Assembly: GCA_045541915.1 (NCBI GenBank) | Contig: JAZQJZ010000036.1 | Coordinates: 1-64,000 of the forward strand | Direction of reading: 5' to 3' | Source of the DNA: RGIG5579 sp045541915 | GTDB taxonomy: Bacteria; Bacillota; Clostridia; Oscillospirales; SIG627 | Length of the DNA stretch: 64,000 nucleotides | Part shown: positions 8,314 through 16,248 of the stretch, in pieces | How the letters are laid out: each line of letters starts with the position of its first letter | How positions within the stretch are numbered: the stretch's first letter is position 1 | Made by a program: the position numbers and the translations under genes | The notes under the pieces: generated by a model | Databases searched by the model: none | What the model was told of the DNA's origin: nothing | Seen by the model: only the letters and a program-made list of their open reading frames with translations

Positions 8314-10410
8314 ATGTTTGAAAATCACAGAATCTTCAAATATGAGTATGCCGGCAGACCTCTGATCATCGAAACCGGTAAGATCAGCCAGCTGGCAAAC
8401 GGCTCCTGCCTGGTTCGCTACGGCGATACCTGCATCCTGGCCAATGCTACCGCAAGTGCAGCACCCAGAGATGGCATCGACTTTCTTCCCCTGTCCGTTG
8501 ACTACGAAGAAAGACTTTATGCAGTAGGCCGCATTCCCGGAAGCTTTAACAGAAGAGAAGGTCGTCCTTCCACCAAGGCGATCCTGACCAGCCGTGTCAT
8601 CGACCGTCCCATCCGTCCCTTGTTCCCCAAGGATTTGAGAAATGATGTTTGCATCTCCCTTCTCACCCTTTCCGTGGATCAGGACAACTCCCCTGAAATC
8701 GCCGCTATGATCGGTGCATCCATCGCTCTGTCCATTTCCGATATTCCTTGGAACGGCCCCATCGGCGGTGCTTTCGTCGGTCTGGTTGACGGAAAAGTGG
8801 TCATCAACCCCACCCTGGAGCAGCGTGAAAAGAGCACTTTGGAGCTGACCGTTGCCGCCAGCGAAAAGAAAGTGGTGATGATCGAAGCCGGCGCTAAGGA
8901 AGTGTCCGATGAGGATATGTTCGGTGCCATCATGACCGCCTTTGAAGAAATTCAGGGATTGGTTCGCTTCATCAACGATATCGTTTCTGAAATTGGCAAG
9001 CCCAAATTCACTTACCCCTCTTGCGAGGTGGATCACGATATGTTCGAAGCCATCAAGGAGTTTGCCATTGAAGATGTAAAGGCAGCCCTTGATACAGACG
9101 ATAAGACCGTTCGCGATGAAAGAATGCAGGTGGTCTATAACAAGATCTACGAGAAGTTCGACGAGGTTTATCCCGATTCCCGTCTTCAGATCAACGAATG
9201 CGTTTACAAGCTGCAGAAGTTCGTGGTTCGCCGCTGGCTCTTGGATGAAAAGAAGAGAGTGGACGGCAGAAGAATGGATGAGATCAGACCCCTGGCTTCC
9301 GAAGTGGGTCTTATTCCCAGAGTTCACGGATCCGGCCTCTTCACCAGAGGTCAGACCCAGGTTCTGACGCTTGCTACCTTGGGCTCCGTTTCCGATCAGC
9401 AGATGCTGGACGGTGTGGATCCTGAAGAGACCAAGCGTTATATGCACCATTACAATATGCCCGGCTATTCCGTAGGCGAAGCCAAGGCTTCCAGAAGCCC
9501 CGGAAGAAGAGAGATCGGCCACGGTGCTCTCGCAGAGAGAGCCCTTGAGCCCGTGCTTCCTTCCCTGGAGGACTTCCCCTACACCATTCGTCTGGTTTCC
9601 GAAATCGTTTCTTCCAACGGTTCCACCTCACAGGGCTCCATTTGCGGATCCACCCTGGCTCTGATGGATGCCGGTGTTCCGATTAAGGCTCCCGTTGCCG
9701 GTATTTCCTGCGGCCTCATCACCGAGGGTGACAAGTGGGATACTATGATCGACATTCAGGGCCTGGAAGACTTCTTCGGCGATATGGACTTTAAGGTTGC
9801 AGGTACCCACGAAGGCATCACCGCCATTCAGATGGACCTGAAGATCGACGGTCTAACTCCTGAAATCATCAAGCAGGCACTGGAGACCACCCACAAGGCA
9901 AGACTCTACATCCTGGACGAGATTATGCTCAAAGCCATTCCCGCTCCCAGAGAAGATGTTTCCGAGTTTGCTCCCAAGATGATCTCCATGAAGATCCATC
10001 CCGATAAGATCCGCGAGGTCATTGGCTCCGGCGGAAAGGTGATCCAGAAGATCTGCGCCGATACCGGTGCCAAGATCGACATTGAGGATGACGGCAGCGT
10101 ATTCATTTCTGCTGTAAATCGCGATTCCGCATACGCCGCAAAGGCCATTGTGGATGCCATCGTATTTGAGCCTGAAGTGGGTATGGTGTTCGACAACTGC
10201 ACCGTAACCAGATTGATGACCTTCGGCGCATTCGTGGAATTTGCTCCCGGAAAAGAAGGCCTTGTTCACATCTCCAAATTGGACAAAAAGAGAGTGGAAA
10301 AAGTTGAGGATGTTTGCAAGGTTGGCGACAAGATGAAGGTAAAGCTCATTGAGATCGACGACAAGGGCAGAATTAATCTTTCCCGCAAGGATGCTATGGA
10401 CGAAGAGTAA
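8314..10410 (+). CDS. pnp: Polyribonucleotide nucleotidyltransferase (PNPase)
   Basis: 3'-5' phosphorolytic exoribonuclease that releases nucleoside diphosphates and takes part in mRNA turnover. 698 residues: first RNase PH-like domain (GRIPGSFNRREGRPS), helical linker, second catalytic RNase PH domain (GVPIKAPVAGIS), KH domain with IGSGGKVIQKI at about 570, and a C-terminal S1 domain (GAFVEFAPGKEGLVH). The ATG at 8314 is chosen over an in-frame TTG at 8302; it has only a weak ribosome site, so translation is probably coupled to rpsO, which ends 13 bases earlier. Confidence 0.97.
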   Translation: MFENHRIFKYEYAGRPLIIETGKISQLANGSCLVRYGDTCILANATASAAPRDGIDFLPLSVDYEERLYAVGRIPGSFNRREGRPSTKAILTSRVIDRPIRPLFPKDLRNDVCISLLTLSVDQDNSPEIAAMIGASIALSISDIPWNGPIGGAFVGLVDGKVVINPTLEQREKSTLELTVAASEKKVVMIEAGAKEVSDEDMFGAIMTAFEEIQGLVRFINDIVSEIGKPKFTYPSCEVDHDMFEAIKEFAIEDVKAALDTDDKTVRDERMQVVYNKIYEKFDEVYPDSRLQINECVYKLQKFVVRRWLLDEKKRVDGRRMDEIRPLASEVGLIPRVHGSGLFTRGQTQVLTLATLGSVSDQQMLDGVDPEETKRYMHHYNMPGYSVGEAKASRSPGRREIGHGALAERALEPVLPSLEDFPYTIRLVSEIVSSNGSTSQGSICGSTLALMDAGVPIKAPVAGISCGLITEGDKWDTMIDIQGLEDFFGDMDFKVAGTHEGITAIQMDLKIDGLTPEIIKQALETTHKARLYILDEIMLKAIPAPREDVSEFAPKMISMKIHPDKIREVIGSGGKVIQKICADTGAKIDIEDDGSVFISAVNRDSAYAAKAIVDAIVFEPEVGMVFDNCTVTRLMTFGAFVEFAPGKEGLVHISKLDKKRVEKVEDVCKVGDKMKVKLIEIDDKGRINLSRKDAMDEE

Positions 10411-10421
10411 TAGAATCTATC

Positions 10422-10453
10422 AAAAAAGACAATGGGTTTCCATTGTCTTTTTT
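10422..10453 (+). terminator. Intrinsic terminator after pnp
   Basis: AAAAAAGACAATGG / CCATTGTCTTTTTT with a 4-base loop, 11 bases after the pnp stop. Confidence 0.92.
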
Positions 10454-10509
10454 ATTGCATTTTTTCTTTGTGTTATACTGATGGCAAACCTTCGAAAGGA
10501 GCATTCTTG

Positions 10510-10554
10510 ATGAAAAGAATGAAAACACTGCCATTCTCCTTGCTCTTTTTTTGA
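10510..10554 (+). CDS. Possible 14-residue peptide or gene remnant
   Basis: A 15-codon frame, MKRMKTLPFSLLFF, has a strong AAAGGAG ribosome site (10496-10502) seven bases before its ATG and an extended -10 (TGTTATACT, 10472-10479) upstream. The peptide resembles the first half of a signal peptide and then stops. It may be what is left of a secreted-protein gene, a leader peptide, or chance. The rest of 10454-10607 shows nothing else. Confidence 0.3.
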   Translation: MKRMKTLPFSLLFF

Positions 10555-10607
10555 TGTCAATTTCCGCAAAAGATTGTTGAATTTGAAACAAATAGGTAAA
10601 TTGTGAA

Positions 10608-10636
10608 TTGCATTTCACTTTTGAAAGGGCTATAAT
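10608..10636 (+). promoter_or_regulatory. Promoter of the 10672 gene and the NagA-like gene
   Basis: TTGCAT (10608-10613), exactly 17 bp, then consensus TATAAT (10631-10636), 35 bp before the ATG at 10672. Confidence 0.8.
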
Positions 10637-10671
10637 AAAAATAAGAAAAATGTTTTAAAGGAGAAAACAAA

Positions 10672-11610
10672 ATGATTTCCTGCAAAGATTTTATTCCTGC
10701 TTACAGTGAGTTTTTTAAATTCTTAGCTTCAAAAAAAGGAGCAGAAGAAGTGAATCGTTATTGGGGAATCCACTTTGATCCCAAAAACAGAACCACTCCC
10801 TTGGCAAAGATTGTGGAAAAAGAAGGCATCAAGGGCTGCTTTACCTATTGGACCGGCACCCTCAACGAGGAGGCCGCAGATTTTACCATGTATCTCAATG
10901 AAAAGCGCGGCTTTTATCTGCTTAGTATGCATCGCTGCCCCTCCAAAGGCCGTCTTTTGGAACTACAGAATAGCCAGGGACTGGAACCTTATGAAGAATA
11001 CTGCTTCCACTGTGATTTTTACCGTCATTCCATTGAACCCTTTGGTCTGAAATATCTTTACAACTTCCAGGGCATTGACAAAGCCGCTTGCTCTATCCTG
11101 GTTTACGATCCCAAGGTTTTTGACGGACGGGTGATCATCGACGAGGACACCGTGATCATGGATAGAAGAGCCTCACAAAACGAGTATTTCCACCAGGATT
11201 TTCACAAAAGCATGAATCGCTGCATTGACTATTTGGGTGAGACCTACAAGGAAGCGGCTGTTCGGGAATATGCGAAGCAGTACGTAGAAAACGTTCTCCA
11301 TCCTACTGTGGCAAAAATTAAAAAAGAAGGACTTTGTGCCCTTCGGGAATTCATTTTCCAATCTTATGAAAAGGAAAAGGCCCCGAAAGCAGTTTCCTTT
11401 GAAGAAACGAACAGCGCACTTTCGGTTACCGTAACATTCTGCCCCGTGGTTTCTTATCTGAGAGAAAATGACGCCATAGTTTCTCCCTGGTATCCGGTGT
11501 TTTGCAATTTTGTAATGGAAGAGATTGGAAAGGCCTGTGAATTAAAAGTGAAATTTGGCGCCTATGACGAAAAAACCGGTGCCACCGCTTACCAATTTGT
11601 AAAGGAGTAA
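10672..11610 (+). CDS. Conserved-looking cytosolic protein, unknown function
   Basis: 312 residues, no signal peptide or membrane segment, start supported by AAAGGAG eight bases upstream. Several cysteines and histidines cluster (RCPSKGRL, EEYCFHCDFYRH). The C-terminal third, with FCPVVSYLRENDAIVSPWY followed by a second conserved-looking cysteine (VFCNF), faintly resembles the L-2-amino-thiazoline-4-carboxylate hydrolase fold, but I would not assign that activity. Only 4 bp separate it from the NagA-like gene, so the two are probably translated together and may act in the same sugar pathway. Confidence 0.6.
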   Translation: MISCKDFIPAYSEFFKFLASKKGAEEVNRYWGIHFDPKNRTTPLAKIVEKEGIKGCFTYWTGTLNEEAADFTMYLNEKRGFYLLSMHRCPSKGRLLELQNSQGLEPYEEYCFHCDFYRHSIEPFGLKYLYNFQGIDKAACSILVYDPKVFDGRVIIDEDTVIMDRRASQNEYFHQDFHKSMNRCIDYLGETYKEAAVREYAKQYVENVLHPTVAKIKKEGLCALREFIFQSYEKEKAPKAVSFEETNSALSVTVTFCPVVSYLRENDAIVSPWYPVFCNFVMEEIGKACELKVKFGAYDEKTGATAYQFVKE

Positions 11611-11614
11611 AACG

Positions 11615-12769
11615 ATGATCGCCATTCAAAATGCAAAAGTTGTTTTGGAGCACGGCATCCTTTGGGACGGCGTGATTCTCATCCAGGATGATCGAATCAT
11701 AGAGGTAGGTCAATGCGGCCAGGTGGAAATCCCTTCGGGTGCACAGATCATCGATGCCAAGGGGAAATATGTAGGCCCCGGATTTGTTGACATTCACGTT
11801 CACAGGGGAAACGATCTGGAATCCTTTGAAAATCCCTTGGGCTGTGCCGAATTTTTCTTGCAGTATGGCACCACTACCTTCCTTCCCACCTCAAAGCTTG
11901 CCTTTGATCTGGAAACCAGCCTTGAAGGCTTCCGGAATATTCGAAAGGCGATGGAAAAGGGCGGTGCCGGTCGTTGTATTGCCGGCGTTTATATGGAAGG
12001 GCCGTTTATGAATCCGAAATACGGCTGCAGTCCCGAAGCCAATAAATGGCGCGCCGAAATTTCACCGGAGCAATTTATTCCTCTGGTGGACGGTGCCGGA
12101 GACCTGGTGAAGGTTTGGGCCATTGCGCCGGAAAGAAAAGGGATTTTGCCTTTTGTTCAATACGCAAAAAAGGTCAATCCCAATGTACGTTTTGCCTTGG
12201 GACACAGCGAAGCCAACTTTGATCAGGCTCGCGCACTAAAGCCCTACGGATTGAACATTCTCACCCACTGTATGGATGCCACCGGCCAGCTTTCCGATAT
12301 GCGCGGCACTCGCGGAAACGGTCCGGATGAATACTGCTTTATGGATCAGGATATGTATGCGGAACTGATTTCCGACTCTCATGCCATGCACGTGAGCGCT
12401 CCTTTGCAAAGACTGATTCTGAAGAACAAGGGCCTGGAGCGAGTCATTCTGATCACCGACTCCAATATGAAAGAAAACAATGCTTCCCCGGAACGCTTGA
12501 AGCATATTACAGACCTTGCCTTCGATATTCACGGAGATTTAGCCGGCAGCCGTCTGACCATGGACCAAGTCTGCCGCAACATTATGACCCATACTAGTTG
12601 CGGCATCGCACAAGCCTTTTTGATGGCTTCCACAAATCCTGCCAATGCCATCGGCATGGGTTATGAGATCGGTTCCGTTGCGAAGGGCAAGAAGGCAAAC
12701 CTTGTTTTCGTGGATGATACCTTCTGCGTTGACCGGGTAATGCTGGAAGGCGAAATGCAGTCCTTTTGA
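11615..12769 (+). CDS. N-acetylglucosamine-6-phosphate deacetylase-like amidohydrolase
   Basis: Metal-dependent TIM-barrel amidohydrolase. The HxH motif is in DIHVHRG (about residue 60), the metal-binding Glu in VYMEGPF, histidines in LGHSEA and THCMDAT, and the catalytic Asp in ILITDSN. Overall layout and length (384) match NagA, which removes acetate from GlcNAc-6-phosphate in the cytosol. The usual THLFNAM segment is changed to THCMDAT, so the substrate may be a related acetylated sugar phosphate. It is followed by a terminator and then by two sialidase-like genes, which supports a role in amino-sugar or sialic acid use. Confidence 0.75.
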   Translation: MIAIQNAKVVLEHGILWDGVILIQDDRIIEVGQCGQVEIPSGAQIIDAKGKYVGPGFVDIHVHRGNDLESFENPLGCAEFFLQYGTTTFLPTSKLAFDLETSLEGFRNIRKAMEKGGAGRCIAGVYMEGPFMNPKYGCSPEANKWRAEISPEQFIPLVDGAGDLVKVWAIAPERKGILPFVQYAKKVNPNVRFALGHSEANFDQARALKPYGLNILTHCMDATGQLSDMRGTRGNGPDEYCFMDQDMYAELISDSHAMHVSAPLQRLILKNKGLERVILITDSNMKENNASPERLKHITDLAFDIHGDLAGSRLTMDQVCRNIMTHTSCGIAQAFLMASTNPANAIGMGYEIGSVAKGKKANLVFVDDTFCVDRVMLEGEMQSF

Positions 12770-12782
12770 TTCAAAATAGCGC

Positions 12783-12813
12783 AAAAAAGAAGATCCAAAT
12801 GGGTCTTCTTTTT
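12783..12813 (+). terminator. Intrinsic terminator after the NagA-like gene
   Basis: AAAAAAGAAGATCC / GGGTCTTCTTTTT, loop AAAT, 13 bases after the stop. Confidence 0.85.
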
Positions 12814-12850
12814 CTGTATTTAAAAAGTTAAGATTTGCTTACCTTTTCAA

Positions 12851-12879
12851 TTGACATTTCCCCACGGTTTTGCTACAAT
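12851..12879 (+). promoter_or_regulatory. Promoter of the sialidase-like pair
   Basis: Consensus -35 TTGACA (12851-12856), 17-bp spacer, -10 TACAAT (12874-12879), 29 bp before the start codon at 12909. Confidence 0.85.
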
Positions 12880-12908
12880 CGGGAAAAGAAGTAAAAAAGG
12901 AGTTTGCT

Positions 12909-13991
12909 ATGGAACACAAGATTGTTTCCCGTATTACGGAAGGCGCTTTCCGCTATCAGGCATGGCCCACCGTTGCCAAGGCAGAGGACGGAACCCTTTA
13001 TGTGGGTGCCTCCGGCCACCGCCTGGGGCACATTGACCCCTTCGGCAAGGCCATTCTCTACGTAAGCCGTGACGAAGGCAAAACCTGGAGCCTGCCTCAG
13101 ATCCTTCAGGATTCCTGGCTTGACGACCGTGACGTAGGCCTTCTTGCCTGGGGCGAAGGAAATCTTCTGATGTGCTCCTGCAACCACGCCCCCACCCAAT
13201 ATCCTCACTACGATGAAAGCCCCCGCCACGGGCACATCGTCCACTCCCCCTTGGGACTTGGAATGAGAGAGACCTGGAAGCACCTATCGGAGGAAGAGAC
13301 CACTCGCATTTCCTACACCAAGCTCTCACGTGATAACGGCATCACCTGGTCTGACGTGCGCCCCGCGCCCATCTTTGCACCCCACGGCCCCACCCGACTG
13401 AAGGACGGCACCTTGTTCTACATCGGCAGAAATTTTGATATGCTGAACCGCAAGCCCGCCGACGTTCATTGTTACGTCAGCCACGACGATGGAGAGACCT
13501 GGGAGCACCGCAGCGAGATCCCCTACCCTGAAAACGCGCAGCACATTCAGCACACGGAGCCTCACGCACTCTCCCTTCCCAACGGAGATCTGCTTGCCGC
13601 CGTAAGGCTTGAAAACAAAGAAGTGGAGGGCAAACTTCAGATCTACACCCTCCTTTCCCACGATGACGGCTTTACATGGGAGCCCCCCGTTCTACTGGAT
13701 CTTTTGGGAGCACCGCCCCACCTTTTTCTTCATTCCTCCGGTGCCGTGATCCTCACCTATTCCCGTCGTGCAGAGCCTATGGGCGAATATGCCAGGATCA
13801 GCCTTGACGGAGGCAAGACCTGGAGCCGCGATACCCTCATCAGCCCCATTGCCCCCGATTGGGACCACGGTTACCCCTCAACAGTAGAGTTGGCGGGAGG
13901 CGACCTTTTCACGGTGTATTATATGAAATGCCCCGGGGACGATTTCAACTCCCTCCATTCCGTCCGCTGGAATCTGAATGAACTAAAATAA
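12909..13991 (+). CDS. Sialidase-like (BNR/Asp-box) protein, copy A
   Basis: 360-residue six-bladed propeller type protein. Asp-box motifs (SxDxGxTW) recur at SRDEGKTW, SRDNGITW, SHDDGETW, SHDDGFTW and SLDGGKTW. Start chosen at the ATG after AAGGAG. There is no signal peptide, so it should act inside the cell on imported sugars, unlike typical secreted sialidases. The N-terminal FRYQAWPT stands where sialidases have their FRIP-type arginine motif. Exact substrate is unknown; the NagA-like neighbour fits amino-sugar catabolism. Copy B follows 20 bp later and is a close paralogue. Confidence 0.8.
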   Translation: MEHKIVSRITEGAFRYQAWPTVAKAEDGTLYVGASGHRLGHIDPFGKAILYVSRDEGKTWSLPQILQDSWLDDRDVGLLAWGEGNLLMCSCNHAPTQYPHYDESPRHGHIVHSPLGLGMRETWKHLSEEETTRISYTKLSRDNGITWSDVRPAPIFAPHGPTRLKDGTLFYIGRNFDMLNRKPADVHCYVSHDDGETWEHRSEIPYPENAQHIQHTEPHALSLPNGDLLAAVRLENKEVEGKLQIYTLLSHDDGFTWEPPVLLDLLGAPPHLFLHSSGAVILTYSRRAEPMGEYARISLDGGKTWSRDTLISPIAPDWDHGYPSTVELAGGDLFTVYYMKCPGDDFNSLHSVRWNLNELK

Positions 13992-14011
13992 TCTTTTATA
14001 AAGGAGACCCT

Positions 14012-15112
14012 ATGAAACATTCCATCGTATCCCGTATTACGGAAGGCGCTTTCCGCTATCAGGCATGGCCCACCGTTGCCAAGGCAGAGGACGGAACCCT
14101 TTATGTTGGCGCTTCCGGCCACCGTTTATCCCACGTTTGCCCCTTTGGCAAGAATTTGATGTATGTCAGCCACGATGAGGGCGAAACCTGGTCTGCGCCC
14201 CAGATCATTCACGATTCCTACCTGGATGACAGAGATGTAGGACTTGTTCTCTGGGGTGAGGGAAATATTTTGATGCTTTCCTTCAATCACCCGCCGGAAA
14301 CCTTTGATCAATGGGAAATCATCAAAGAAGGAGTTCCTCACTATATGGTTGCCACTCCCTTGGCAAAAGGAATGAGAGAAATTTGGAAGACCCTTCCCAA
14401 GGACGAGCTGCTTACCGGCCCCTTCACTTGCATTTCCAGAGACGGTGGCAAGACCTGGTCCAAGCCCCGTCCCTGTCCCGTGACCAATCCTCACGGCCCC
14501 ATTCGCCTGGAAGACGGCACCCTTTTCTTGTTCGGAACCCTTTCTTCCGCCGCCAAAGAAATTCGCGCCAATGACGATGTTTATGTTTACACAAGCCACG
14601 ACGACGGCGAAACCTGGGAATACCTTTCCAAGCCTTCCGTGCCCAAGGGCGCAGATAAAATGTGCTGCGAGCCTTATGCCATTAAAATGGCAAATGGCGA
14701 TATTTTAGGCGCAGTCCGTTACCAGGATAAGGAAACGATCCCCGGAAAAATGAAGATCTACACCGCCATTTCTCACGACAACGGAAAAACCTGGGATGAG
14801 GCTCACTTTTTAGATCAGGATCAGCTGGGCGCCCCCCCCCACATGCTCCAGCATTCTTCCGGCGCAGTGGTGCTAGTCTATTCCAGACGCTTTCCGCCAA
14901 TGGGCCAATATGCTCGCGTGAGCTTTGACTTTGGCAAGACCTGGTCCAAGGATGTTCTCATTTCTCCGGAGGCTCCCGATTGGGATCATGGCTACCCCTC
15001 CTCGGTGGAATTGAAAAACGGTGATATCTTCACAGTTTTCTATCAGAAATGCCCCGGTGATGATTACAACTCCCTCCATTCTGTTCGCTGGAATATTTCC
15101 GAAATCTTATAA
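14012..15112 (+). CDS. Sialidase-like (BNR/Asp-box) protein, copy B
   Basis: 366-residue paralogue of copy A with the same first 35 residues apart from small changes, the same Asp-boxes (SHDEGETW, SRDGGKTW, SHDDGETW, SHDNGKTW, SFDFGKTW) and the same C-terminus (NSLHSVRWN). It also lacks a signal peptide. The middle portion (about residues 95-200) differs more and includes a short insertion (ETFDQWEIIKEG), so the two may differ in substrate. Good ribosome site AAAGGAG seven bases upstream. Co-transcribed with copy A and ended by a strong terminator. Confidence 0.8.
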   Translation: MKHSIVSRITEGAFRYQAWPTVAKAEDGTLYVGASGHRLSHVCPFGKNLMYVSHDEGETWSAPQIIHDSYLDDRDVGLVLWGEGNILMLSFNHPPETFDQWEIIKEGVPHYMVATPLAKGMREIWKTLPKDELLTGPFTCISRDGGKTWSKPRPCPVTNPHGPIRLEDGTLFLFGTLSSAAKEIRANDDVYVYTSHDDGETWEYLSKPSVPKGADKMCCEPYAIKMANGDILGAVRYQDKETIPGKMKIYTAISHDNGKTWDEAHFLDQDQLGAPPHMLQHSSGAVVLVYSRRFPPMGQYARVSFDFGKTWSKDVLISPEAPDWDHGYPSSVELKNGDIFTVFYQKCPGDDYNSLHSVRWNISEIL

Positions 15113-15120
15113 AAAAAAGA

Positions 15121-15157
15121 AAAAAAGAACCAAGGCAAATGCCTTGGTTCTTTTTTT
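15121..15157 (+). terminator. Intrinsic terminator after the sialidase-like pair
   Basis: AAAAAAGAACCAAGGCA / TGCCTTGGTTCTTTTTTT with a 2-base loop. Confidence 0.92.
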
Positions 15158-15165
15158 AGGCAAAA

Positions 15166-15196
15166 CAATACCCAAGTGCCTGGCACTTGGGTATTG
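15166..15196 (-). terminator. Intrinsic terminator of the seven-gene ABC/DUF5696 operon
   Basis: A 15-bp perfect stem CAATACCCAAGTGCC / GGCACTTGGGTATTG with a 1-base centre, 7 bases after the last stop codon; minus-strand transcripts continue into TTTTG. It is paired back-to-back with the plus-strand terminator. Confidence 0.85.
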
Positions 15197-15203
15197 AAGT
15201 ATT

Positions 15204-16229
15204 TTAACCAACGATACCGCTTCGCTCGATACCTTGAACAATGTACTTCTGACAGAAACAGTACATAATCAGCAAGGGGAGAATAATCAGCAATGCACAG
15301 GTATTGATAATTGCCGATGTATAAACTCCTGCAACCGAACCGGAAACCGGCAAGGAAGGCGGTACTGAAACAATGTTCGGAATCAGATAAGTAGAAGTTT
15401 TGGTAAAGAACAGGGTGGTATAGAAGTCATCGGTCCACTGCCAGGAGAAGGCGAAAATGAACACGGTGATCATCATCGGTACAGAAAGAGGCACGATGAT
15501 TCTAACAAAAGTCTTGAACACACCGGAGCCGTCCACGTAGGCTGCTTCTTCCAATTCGTCCGGTACGCCGCGGAAGAACTGTCTCATCAGGAAGATATAA
15601 AGACCGTTCTTGAAAGCGAGTCCGCCAACGGAAAGAAGTGCCAAAGGCCAATAGGTATTCAATAGGTTCAAAGTACCACCGGTTGCCAGTTTAATAATAC
15701 CGAAAAGGTCAAAATAACGGAACTTCTGGAACAGAGCCAAGCGGAGTGCATGGTGCGGAACTACCATGGTAAAGATTACACAGTAGAACAGGATCATATT
15801 TCCCTTGAACTTGAACTTTGCAAAGCCGTAGCCGATGACCATGGTGACCACCATCTGCACAATAGCGCAAAGAAGGGAGATGATCGTTGTATTCCAAATC
15901 GCCTCAAAATAGCGATTTTCCGTAATGATCGCCTTATAAGTATCCAGGGTAGGATACTTCGGAATCAATTTTACGGTGACATCCAGGAAGTCGTCCAGAC
16001 TCATAAAGGAGCCGGCGATCTTCGCAATAAAGGGGTACAAAATAACGTATGCAATACCTACCAGAAGGACGTAACGGAAAACAGCCCAAGCTACGTTCAG
16101 TAAGAAGGTTAAAGTAAGATATTTGCTTTTGATTCGCTCCCACAAGGGAGTTCTGTCTTCAAATTCAACATCGAATTCCTTTTTCTTGCCGAATTTGGGT
16201 TTCTTTTTGGTATTCACTTCAGCATTCAT
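15204..16229 (-). CDS. Sugar ABC transporter permease (MalG-type), set 2
   Basis: 341-residue integral membrane protein of the CUT1 sugar importer family. Six membrane segments and the EAA loop (EEAAYVDGSGVFKTFVRIIV) that docks on the ATPase are visible. It has a basic cytoplasmic N-terminus of about 50 residues. It is the last gene of the operon, paired with the MalF-type permease 19 bp upstream. No ATPase gene is in the operon, so a shared MsmX-type ATPase elsewhere is likely (inference). Confidence 0.88.
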   Translation of the reverse strand: MNAEVNTKKKPKFGKKKEFDVEFEDRTPLWERIKSKYLTLTFLLNVAWAVFRYVLLVGIAYVILYPFIAKIAGSFMSLDDFLDVTVKLIPKYPTLDTYKAIITENRYFEAIWNTTIISLLCAIVQMVVTMVIGYGFAKFKFKGNMILFYCVIFTMVVPHHALRLALFQKFRYFDLFGIIKLATGGTLNLLNTYWPLALLSVGGLAFKNGLYIFLMRQFFRGVPDELEEAAYVDGSGVFKTFVRIIVPLSVPMMITVFIFAFSWQWTDDFYTTLFFTKTSTYLIPNIVSVPPSLPVSGSVAGVYTSAIINTCALLIILPLLIMYCFCQKYIVQGIERSGIVG

Positions 16230-16248
16230 CTCGTTTTATCCTCCTTTC

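Noticed and set aside
8290..9522. A 410-codon minus-strand frame inside pnp
   Set aside because: It is antisense to conserved PNPase coding sequence, with low-complexity Gly/His-rich translation and no start signals.
15166..15196. The 15-bp perfect palindrome as a regulator operator
   Set aside because: Its location right after the last gene, with a T-tract on the minus strand, is explained by a terminator.
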